Source: Lachnospiraceae bacterium (GTDB lineage: Bacteria; Bacillota; Clostridia; Lachnospirales; Lachnospiraceae). From it: a stretch of DNA of 9,878 bases. Positions within the stretch are counted from its first letter, which is position 1. Every line of letters begins with the position of its first letter. The notes below the pieces were generated by a model. It worked only from the letters and a program-made list of their open reading frames with translations, did no database searches and was not told where the DNA came from. Both the position numbers and the translations under genes were made by a program. This document shows, one piece after another, positions 1 to 5,153 of this stretch. The stretch spans positions 1-9,878 of the forward strand of contig JAGDAL010000175.1 in the NCBI GenBank assembly GCA_017959525.1, read 5' to 3'.

Positions 1-283
1 ACATTGGTGCTGTAATAAAAGAATCATGCTTCTCAGCTGTTACTCCGGTCAACGGCTGGAACCAATGGGTGTAATGGGTTGCACCCTTCTCAATGGCCCA
101 TTCCTTCATCTCATGAGCAACCACATCCGCAGTCTCAAGGTCTAACTCCCGACCTTCACGGATAGTCTCTTTTAACTTCTGGTAGGTCTTCTTCGGGAGA
201 CGCTCACGCATCGTCGCATCGTTAAATACGTTCTCGCCAAAAATATCGGCTACATTGTAGTATTCGTTCTTAATCTCTTCCAA
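1..283 (-). CDS. glnN: Type III glutamine synthetase, N-terminal part (gene runs off the left edge)
   Basis: The enzyme makes glutamine from glutamate, ammonia and ATP in the cytoplasm. Only 94 residues are visible. They include IFGENVFNDATMRERLPK (residues 14-31), then WAIEKGATHYTHWFQPLTG (62-80) and TAEKHDSF (82-89). These blocks are typical of the N-terminal domain of the large type III (GlnN) enzymes of about 700 residues, and unlike type I GlnA. The start is TTG at 283-281: an in-frame stop lies a few codons upstream with no ATG or GTG between, an AGAGAGG Shine-Dalgarno sits 8 bases before it, and the next in-frame ATG (codon 25) would remove conserved sequence. The gene lies 72 bases after fba, behind a terminator-like hairpin. 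The catalytic domain is outside the window, so intactness cannot be judged. Confidence 0.93.
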   Translation of the reverse strand, partial: MEEIKNEYYNVADIFGENVFNDATMRERLPKKTYQKLKETIREGRELDLETADVVAHEMKEWAIEKGATHYTHWFQPLTGVTAEKHDSFITAPM

Positions 284-298
284 CGTTGTTTCCTCTCT
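284..298 (-). promoter_or_regulatory. Ribosome binding site that sets the TTG start of glnN
   Basis: On the minus strand AGAGAGG (298-292) is followed by 8 bases and then TTG (283-281). The frame is closed by TAA a few codons upstream, so this site and the TTG codon are the only plausible initiation signals for the conserved N-terminus. A TTG start usually lowers initiation compared with ATG. Confidence 0.75.
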
Positions 299-310
299 CT
301 TTTACAATAA

Positions 311-343
311 AAGGGTGTTCCAAATAAAATATGGAACACCCTT
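311..343 (-). terminator. Intrinsic-type terminator after fba, before glnN
   Basis: A perfect 12-bp inverted repeat (343-332 and 322-311; arm AAGGGTGTTCCA) encloses a 9-base A/T loop. On the minus strand the stem ends in CCCTT and runs into TTATTGT, a moderate U-rich tail. It begins 12 bases after the fba stop codon. The plus-strand side has no T-run, so it should act on minus-strand transcription. The tail is imperfect, so partial read-through into glnN, or use as an attenuator, is possible. Confidence 0.8.
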
Positions 344-355
344 CAAGTATTACTC

Positions 356-1219
356 TTAGGCCTTTCCAACAGAACCGAAAAGTTCCATCTTCTCCTTAAC
401 CTTAGCCTTGATAGCCTCGGTTCCAGGAGCAAGAAGCTTTCTAGGATCGAATCCCTTGCCCTGCTGATCCTTGCCAGCCTCGATATATTCACGAGTAGCA
501 GCAGCGAAAGATAACTGGCACTCTGTGTTAACGTTGATCTTGGAAACACCAAGGTCAATTGCCTTCTTAATCATATCATCCGGAATACCGGTACCACCGT
601 GAAGTACTAATGGCATAGCGCCGGTCTTCTGCTGAATAGCATCCAATACGTCGAACTGAAGTCCAGCCCAGTTCTCCGGGTATACACCGTGGATGTTACC
701 GATACCAGCAGCAAGCATATCAACGCCAAGATCAGCTACGCGCTTGCACTCATCAGAATCAGCACACTCACCCATACCTACAACGCCGTCTTCCTCACCG
801 CCGATGGAACCAACCTCAGCCTCGATGGAAATTCCGTTGTCATGAGCTAACTTAACTAACTCAGTAGTCTTCTCAACGTTCTCATCAATTGCGTAATGAG
901 ATCCGTCGAACATGATAGAAGTAAATCCTGCCTCGATACACTTCTTAGATCCTTCATAAGTACCATGATCTAAGTGAAGTGCTACAGGAACAGTAATTCC
1001 AAGCTCTTCATCCATTGCCTTAACCATAGCAGCAACGGTCTTGAAACCTGTCATGTACTTGCCGGCACCCTCAGATACACCAAGAATAACCGGAGAGTTG
1101 CACTCCTGTGCGGTCAAAAGAACAGCCTTTGTCCACTCTAAGTTGTTGATGTTGAACTGACCAACTGCATAATGTCCAGCCTTAGCCTTGTCCAGCATCT
1201 CTTTTGCAGATACTAACAT
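356..1219 (-). CDS. fba: Class II fructose-1,6-bisphosphate aldolase
   Basis: This zinc-dependent cytoplasmic enzyme reversibly splits fructose 1,6-bisphosphate into dihydroxyacetone phosphate and glyceraldehyde 3-phosphate in glycolysis and gluconeogenesis. The 287-residue length fits the family. Visible motifs: LHLDHG (81-86) with catalytic Asp84 and zinc ligand His85; SIEAEVGSIGGEEDG (131-145); GNIHG (174-178) with zinc ligand His177; VLHGGTG (205-211) with zinc ligand His207; and the phosphate-binding NVNTE (229-233). Residue roles are transferred from family knowledge. The ATG at 1219 is preceded by a consensus AAGGAGG (1234-1228) at 8-base spacing. The gene has its own promoter and leader hairpin upstream and a terminator just downstream, so it is probably a single-gene transcript. 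It looks intact. Confidence 0.98.
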   Translation of the reverse strand: MLVSAKEMLDKAKAGHYAVGQFNINNLEWTKAVLLTAQECNSPVILGVSEGAGKYMTGFKTVAAMVKAMDEELGITVPVALHLDHGTYEGSKKCIEAGFTSIMFDGSHYAIDENVEKTTELVKLAHDNGISIEAEVGSIGGEEDGVVGMGECADSDECKRVADLGVDMLAAGIGNIHGVYPENWAGLQFDVLDAIQQKTGAMPLVLHGGTGIPDDMIKKAIDLGVSKINVNTECQLSFAAATREYIEAGKDQQGKGFDPRKLLAPGTEAIKAKVKEKMELFGSVGKA

Positions 1220-1241
1220 TCACATATCCTCCTTATTTTCT

Positions 1242-1259
1242 TAACCCCCACAGGGGTTA
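1242..1259 (-). promoter_or_regulatory. Leader hairpin in the fba 5' untranslated region
   Basis: A perfect 7-bp inverted repeat (TAACCCC / GGGGTTA) has a 4-base loop. It sits between the predicted fba transcription start (about 1271) and the Shine-Dalgarno site (1234-1228), leaving 7 bases before that site. It is followed by an A-rich stretch, not a U-run, so it is not a minus-strand terminator. A role in transcript stability or translation is inference. Confidence 0.5.
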
Positions 1260-1277
1260 CATTCGCACTACGCCTGT

Positions 1278-1307
1278 ATTATATAATAAACAGGTCTATG
1301 GATTCAA
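1278..1307 (-). promoter_or_regulatory. Predicted sigma-A-type promoter of fba
   Basis: The minus strand reads TTGAAT (1307-1302), an 18-base spacer, then a perfect TATAAT (1283-1278). It lies in the 98-base gap between the lipid kinase stop and the fba start, and would give a leader of about 50 bases. The -10 box is embedded in an imperfect dyad: CCTG/CAGG arms at 1294-1291 and 1276-1273 around a fully palindromic 12-base A/T core (1277-1288). The dyad could be an operator or simply A/T-rich promoter DNA. No CcpA cre-like sequence was evident. Confidence 0.65.
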
Positions 1308-1317
1308 CAAAAAGTCC

Positions 1318-2205
1318 CTATTCGACCATAATTTCCACAGCTTCGTGCATGTTCTTCACATTCACGACTTCGTGGGCTCCTCCGAACTCACCGTCTAAGG
1401 TCCACGGCACCTGTTCTGCAGCGGTGAACTTCAGCTCACCGGTCTGGAAGGAATAGACGAACTCCGACTCCTTGGAATTGCCCAAGAGGAAGTTCACAAT
1501 ATCTGTCAAATCAATCGGTGTCTTCGGTGTACGAATCAAGGTCACCTCAAACACACCATCCTGTAGGTCGATGGCGCCCGGGATAATGCCCTTCATACCA
1601 CCTACCGACTTGGTATTGGTAATCATGCCGTAGATGAATTCATCATAGAGCATGTTGCCGTCGTACTCTACCTGCATGCGGAAGGACGGAATATCTGCTA
1701 ATTGCTTCACTGCCTCCAACAAGTAAGCTACGTGTCCCAATGCATTCTTCAAATCCTGACTGGTTGCATAAGACACTTCCGTAAAAATACCGAAAGCTGC
1801 TACGTAGACAAAATTGTCTTTATTAAAACGCCCGATATCCACTGGATATGGGCGTCCGTTGACTGCAATCTCCGCAGCTCTTCGCATATCTTTATCGATT
1901 CCTAAGGAATTACCGAAATCATTGGTACTTCCGGCCGGAATGTAGCCAATCGGAACACGCTGTTGCAAGGACATCATACCGGTTACCACTTCATCGAGGG
2001 TACCGTCGCCGCCACTGCAGACGATCCGATCATATCGGGAGGCTTCGCTTTGCACCTTGCGGGTTGCATCCGCCGGTGCCTGGGTAGGATAAATCGTAAC
2101 TTCGAATCCTGCCTTCACCATGGTATCCACAATATCTGCAAGGTAATTGCGAATCAAGCCCTTGCCGGAATGTGGATTATAAATGAAAAGAAGCTTCTTT
2201 CCCAT
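1318..2205 (-). CDS. Diacylglycerol kinase-family lipid kinase (YegS/BmrU/DgkB type)
   Basis: Family members phosphorylate diacylglycerol or related lipids at the inner face of the membrane, recycling diacylglycerol to phosphatidic acid; the exact substrate cannot be read from sequence. The 295-residue length is typical. Visible: N-terminal IYNPHSGKG (8-16); the nucleotide-binding GGDGTLDE (65-72), where many relatives have Asn at position 71; IPAGSTNDFGNSLGI (89-103); and C-terminal DGEFGG (271-276). No signal peptide or transmembrane segment is evident. I chose the ATG at 2205 because GGAG lies 6 bases before it; ATG 2217 or 2280 would extend into the preceding Crh-like gene without a matching family sequence. 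It follows that gene by 13 bases and is the last gene of the hprK run. No clear terminator follows. Confidence 0.92.
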   Translation of the reverse strand: MGKKLLFIYNPHSGKGLIRNYLADIVDTMVKAGFEVTIYPTQAPADATRKVQSEASRYDRIVCSGGDGTLDEVVTGMMSLQQRVPIGYIPAGSTNDFGNSLGIDKDMRRAAEIAVNGRPYPVDIGRFNKDNFVYVAAFGIFTEVSYATSQDLKNALGHVAYLLEAVKQLADIPSFRMQVEYDGNMLYDEFIYGMITNTKSVGGMKGIIPGAIDLQDGVFEVTLIRTPKTPIDLTDIVNFLLGNSKESEFVYSFQTGELKFTAAEQVPWTLDGEFGGAHEVVNVKNMHEAVEIMVE

Positions 2206-2218
2206 TGTATTCTCCATT

Positions 2219-2467
2219 CTATTTGGACAAGAAATCCTCCAAAGCGCTGACTGCTGTCTGCTCGTCGTCACCCTCTGCATCGATGGTAACGGTAGCGCCG
2301 GAAGCCAATACCAAACTCATCATACCCATGATACTCTTGGCATTTACCTTCTTGGTATCCATCTCAAAATAAACTCTACTGTTGAACTGATTTGCAAGCT
2401 GAACCAGATGTGCGATTGGTGTTGCCTCCATAGAGTCGGACATACGAATAACAACATCTTTTCTCAT
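2219..2467 (-). CDS. Crh-like HPr-family protein with Glu at the catalytic His position
   Basis: HPr proteins carry phosphate from PTS enzyme I through His15 and are regulated by HprK at Ser46; B. subtilis Crh lacks the His and acts only as a regulator through the Ser. This 82-residue protein has the HPr fold signature and the full regulatory segment VNAKSIMGMMSL (41-52), so Ser45 matches HPr Ser46. Aligned over the active-site loop, Glu14 replaces His15 and Thr16 replaces Arg17, while Pro17 is kept. It should therefore not carry PTS phosphate; control as a CcpA corepressor or HprK substrate is inference from Crh. Its ATG overlaps the whiA stop (ATGA), with AGGAGG 7 bases before it inside whiA. 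Position after whiA matches crh in B. subtilis. A genuine PTS HPr is presumably encoded elsewhere. Confidence 0.93.
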   Translation of the reverse strand: MRKDVVIRMSDSMEATPIAHLVQLANQFNSRVYFEMDTKKVNAKSIMGMMSLVLASGATVTIDAEGDDEQTAVSALEDFLSK

Positions 2468-3360
2468 GATAAATCCTCCTGAAACCTTTCTTCTCTAAGC
2501 CGGTCTGCAATCTCACTAATCCGTCGCAGACGATGATTCACTCCAGATTTTCCCACCGGCGGATCGAGAAGATTCCCTAAATCCTTCAACGGAGTATCCG
2601 GATTATCCAGACGTACCTGCGCAATCTCCTGCAAGTTCGATGAGAGGGTATCAAGTCCCACTGTCTCATCAATAAATCGAATATCCTCCAACTGTCGCAC
2701 GGCAGCATTCACTGTCTTGCTGATGTTGGCGGTCTCACAATTCACCTTGCGGTTCACTGCGTTACGCATGTCCTTCATGACTCGGACATTCTCGAAATCC
2801 AGCACTCCACGATTGGCTCCCATCAAGCCCAGAACCGTAGAAATCTGCTCGCCTTCTTTGATGTAGACTACGTAATGATTCTTGCGTTCTACAATCTTGG
2901 CATCCAGCTCGAAAGCGTTCATCACTTCCATCAGCTGTGTTGCCTGAGGCTCACTGTCGCAGACAATCTCGAAATGATATGCCTTATTCGGATCACTCAT
3001 GGAGCCGGCTGCCAAAAAAGCACCCCGGATGAAACTCCGCTTACAGCATTGCTGTTGTAAGAGCAGTCCGTCCACCGGCGTGGTGGCATTCTCCATCTTC
3101 AGCATGGTCCGCATTCCTTCGGCATCTTCTTCGATAATACCTGCGTCATACCTTGTTATAGTATCCAATTTTTTTAGCAAAGTAAAGCATTTTCGCTGTA
3201 TATTCGGGTTCTCGGTCTCCAAAGAAAACCGCAATTTTCCGTCTTTTTTGTGAAAGTTACCTAAAAAACCGACATATGCGGCTAATTCCGCAATTTGGCA
3301 GTGACGGCTTTTCGGGAGCTCTTCCACCAGTTCAGCTTTGATATCTCCGGAAAAAGACAT
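2464..3360 (-). CDS. whiA: WhiA DNA-binding protein
   Basis: WhiA is a conserved Gram-positive protein: a sporulation regulator in Streptomyces, and linked to cell division and chromosome segregation in Bacillus. It combines a degenerate LAGLIDADG homing-endonuclease fold with a C-terminal helix-turn-helix. The 298 residues fit the family. MSFSGDIKAELV opens the protein; RSFIRGAFLAAGSMSDP (108-124) and YHFEIVCDSE (128-137) belong to the LAGLIDADG-like part; LKDLGNLL...PPVGKSGVNHRLRR (258-280) is the helix-turn-helix region. I chose the ATG at 3360, not the longer frame from 3417: it has AGGAAAG upstream and begins at the family-standard residue, whereas the 19 extra codons overlap the end of rapZ. 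The rapZ stop is 1 base upstream, and the gene overlaps the Crh-like start by 4 bases. Confidence 0.97.
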   Translation of the reverse strand: MSFSGDIKAELVEELPKSRHCQIAELAAYVGFLGNFHKKDGKLRFSLETENPNIQRKCFTLLKKLDTITRYDAGIIEEDAEGMRTMLKMENATTPVDGLLLQQQCCKRSFIRGAFLAAGSMSDPNKAYHFEIVCDSEPQATQLMEVMNAFELDAKIVERKNHYVVYIKEGEQISTVLGLMGANRGVLDFENVRVMKDMRNAVNRKVNCETANISKTVNAAVRQLEDIRFIDETVGLDTLSSNLQEIAQVRLDNPDTPLKDLGNLLDPPVGKSGVNHRLRRISEIADRLREERFQEDLS

Positions 3361-3361
3361 G

Positions 3362-4234
3362 TTACTTTCCTCGTTTTGCGTCCTTGTCGATGTCTCGATG
3401 CTCGACACGGATTCCATATGCGGCGGAATCCTTCAGACGGTTGTATAACTCATTGGCCATAGTGACAGAACGATGCTTGCCGCCGGTACATCCGAAGCAG
3501 ATGACCAACTGGTTCTTGCCCTCGTCGATGTAGCGCGGAATCAAGAAGCGAATCATCTCTTCCAGTTTGTCCGCGAACTCCGGACCGTCATCGTTTTGCA
3601 TCACGAAGTTCTGGATGGCTTCGTCGTTGCCTGTCAGGGGACGAAGCTCTGCAATGTAATACGGATTCGGAAGGAATCGTACATCGAATACCAGATCCGC
3701 ATCCTGCGGAATGCCATACTTAAAGCCGAAGGACATCACCGTTACGAAGAGGTTCTTATAATCATCCCGATCGATAAAAATCTTCTGTAACTCCGCCCGC
3801 AGTTCTCTGGTCAGCAGATGGCTGGTATCCACGATATAATCTGCCCGGTCACGAAGGAACTGTACGCGCTCCCGCTCCTCTGCAATGCCCGTATAAATAC
3901 TGGTGGCACCGGACAGGGGATGGGTACGTCTGGTCTCTTTGTAACGCTTCACCAGCACCACATCTTCTGCATCCAAAAACAGGATTTCGAACTTCATGCC
4001 GTCCGCTTCCAACTCCGGAAGCACCTGGCGCAACAGGTCCATGGATGCACCGCCGCGGACATCGATTCCTACCGCTACCGGCTCATCATCCCCGTTCTCA
4101 TGATTTAGTTCTACGAAGCTTTTTAGCAGTTCCACCGGAAGATTGTCCACGCAGCGGTATCCGAAGTCTTCTAAGATTTTAAAAGCAGTATGTTTACCGG
4201 CACCGGACATTCCGGTCAGAATCAAAAGTTTCAT
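3362..4234 (-). CDS. rapZ: RapZ/YvcJ nucleotide-binding adapter
   Basis: In E. coli RapZ is an RNase adapter controlling glucosamine-6-phosphate synthase through small RNAs; in Bacillus the orthologue YvcJ is a nucleotide-binding protein affecting competence. Which role applies here is unknown. The 290 residues have the N-terminal kinase-like domain (1-150) with P-loop GMSGAGKH (8-15), CVDNLP (28-33) and VGIDVRGG (55-62), and the C-terminal domain with VRFLPNPYY (185-193), GCTGGKHRSV (248-257) and VEHRDI (277-282). The oddity is His15 where Walker A normally has Ser or Thr after Lys14; Thr16 follows. The codons read AAA CAT ACT, so this is not a frame artefact. The ATG overlaps the murB stop as ATGA, with AGGAG 7 bases before it. 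whiA follows directly; yvcK/glmR, which sits here in B. subtilis, is absent. Confidence 0.97.
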   Translation of the reverse strand: MKLLILTGMSGAGKHTAFKILEDFGYRCVDNLPVELLKSFVELNHENGDDEPVAVGIDVRGGASMDLLRQVLPELEADGMKFEILFLDAEDVVLVKRYKETRRTHPLSGATSIYTGIAEERERVQFLRDRADYIVDTSHLLTRELRAELQKIFIDRDDYKNLFVTVMSFGFKYGIPQDADLVFDVRFLPNPYYIAELRPLTGNDEAIQNFVMQNDDGPEFADKLEEMIRFLIPRYIDEGKNQLVICFGCTGGKHRSVTMANELYNRLKDSAAYGIRVEHRDIDKDAKRGK

Positions 4235-5151
4235 TCAAACTCTCCTACAAATCGAACCTCCGGGACCAATTCCACGCCGGAATTCTCCCGTACCCTTCTA
4301 GTTACCTCATCCATCAATGCGCGAATCTCTGCAGCTGTGGCATCGCCCCGATTGATGACGAATCCGCAATGCTTCTCGGATACCTGGGCGTTACCCATGG
4401 TAAATCCACGCAATCCCGCATCTTCGATTAATTTACCGGCAAAATATCCCTCCGGACGTTTGAAGGTACTGCCTGCACTCGGGTAATTCAGCGGTTGCTT
4501 CTCCCGTCGCTTGGATGCTAACTCTGACATGTAAGCCTGAATGGCCTCCAGCTCACCGTGTGCCAAGCGAATTCGTGCCTGTAACACCACGCATCCCGGC
4601 ATCTCCATAATGGCACTGTGTCGATAGGATAAGTCCAGCTCGGACGCCGGAACCGTAAGGATGTCTCCCTCTGCGTTCAAGTAGGTTACGTCCACCAGGA
4701 TATCCTTCATCTCACCGCCGTAAGCACCGGCATTCATTACAACCGCTCCGCCTAAGCTTCCCGGAATTCCGGCTGCAAATTCCATTCCGGTTAAGGATGC
4801 ATCCCTGGCAGCAGCTGCCACCTTGGACAGAAGCGCTCCGGCCTCAGCGGTAATCACCTCGTCCTCAACACGAACGTCGCTCATGGCCTTACCGATGCAG
4901 ACTACCACACCGCGGATGCCCTTATCGCCTACTAAGAGGTTACTTCCGTTACCGATGACGGTAACCGGAATCTCTTCTTTCCTACAATAGGCAAGCACCG
5001 GTGCCACCTCGTCCATGGACGGCTCGATATAAACATCTGCCTCGCCGCCGACGCGAAAAGTGGTATGACACGCCATAGGCTCCTTTGTAACAAAGGAGCC
5101 TGTGGTAATAAGTGTTTTTAAGTTGTCGATTTGTTCAATCGTCACTTTCAT
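4231..5151 (-). CDS. murB: UDP-N-acetylenolpyruvoylglucosamine reductase MurB
   Basis: This cytoplasmic flavoenzyme uses NADPH to reduce UDP-GlcNAc-enolpyruvate to UDP-MurNAc, the second committed step of peptidoglycan precursor synthesis. The 306 residues fit the shorter type II MurB class of Gram-positives. FAD-binding segments are GNGSNLL (67-73) and GIPGSLGGAVVMNAGAYG (128-145). Active-site candidates are Arg177 (SYRHS), Ser228 (YPSAGSTFKRP, 223-233) and Glu298 (LVPEVRF). The start at 5151 is 2 bases after the aminopeptidase stop, with AGAAGG 7 bases upstream inside that gene. It overlaps rapZ by 4 bases, so the two are probably translationally coupled. An 11-bp perfect hairpin is embedded in codons 17-25. 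Confidence 0.98.
   Translation of the reverse strand: MKVTIEQIDNLKTLITTGSFVTKEPMACHTTFRVGGEADVYIEPSMDEVAPVLAYCRKEEIPVTVIGNGSNLLVGDKGIRGVVVCIGKAMSDVRVEDEVITAEAGALLSKVAAAARDASLTGMEFAAGIPGSLGGAVVMNAGAYGGEMKDILVDVTYLNAEGDILTVPASELDLSYRHSAIMEMPGCVVLQARIRLAHGELEAIQAYMSELASKRREKQPLNYPSAGSTFKRPEGYFAGKLIEDAGLRGFTMGNAQVSEKHCGFVINRGDATAAEIRALMDEVTRRVRENSGVELVPEVRFVGEFE
4261..4290 (-). repeat. Two-part inverted repeat near the 3' end of murB
   Basis: An outer 5-bp pair (CGGGA 4261-4265 / TCCCG 4286-4290) surrounds an inner 6-bp pair (AATTCC 4268-4273 / GGAATT 4279-4284) with a 5-base loop and a small internal bulge. It lies inside coding sequence for the conserved C-terminal Glu motif, about 15 bases upstream of the rapZ Shine-Dalgarno site. 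A role in murB-rapZ coupling is conceivable, but protein constraint alone may explain it. Confidence 0.35.
5077..5101 (-). repeat. Perfect 11-bp hairpin in early murB codons
   Basis: Arms AGGCTCCTTTG (5077-5087 in plus orientation) and CAAAGGAGCCT (5091-5101) are exactly complementary around a 3-base loop. They encode codons 17-25 of murB, about 50 bases after its ATG. No U-run follows on the minus strand, so it is not a standard terminator. The 3' arm carries AAGGAG three bases before an internal ATG (Met26), so the stem would sequester a Shine-Dalgarno-like sequence. That function is inference. Confidence 0.7.
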
Positions 5152-5153
5152 TG

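Noticed and set aside
1309..1320. T-run just after the lipid kinase stop as a terminator
   Set aside because: Five T bases follow the stop, but no stable stem precedes them, and the stretch overlaps the fba promoter region.
2206..2280. Longer lipid kinase frame starting at 2280
   Set aside because: The extension is out-of-frame reading of the Crh-like gene; the ATG at 2205 begins the family N-terminus and has GGAG at proper spacing.
3361..3417. Longer whiA frame starting at 3417
   Set aside because: The 19 extra codons lie inside the end of rapZ, have no family similarity, and the ATG at 3360 has a good Shine-Dalgarno and the standard MSFSGDIK start.
4761..4772. 12-base perfect palindrome CCGGAATTCCGG in murB
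   Set aside because: A loopless 12-base palindrome is expected a few times by chance in 10 kb, and it encodes the conserved FAD-binding GIPG segment.
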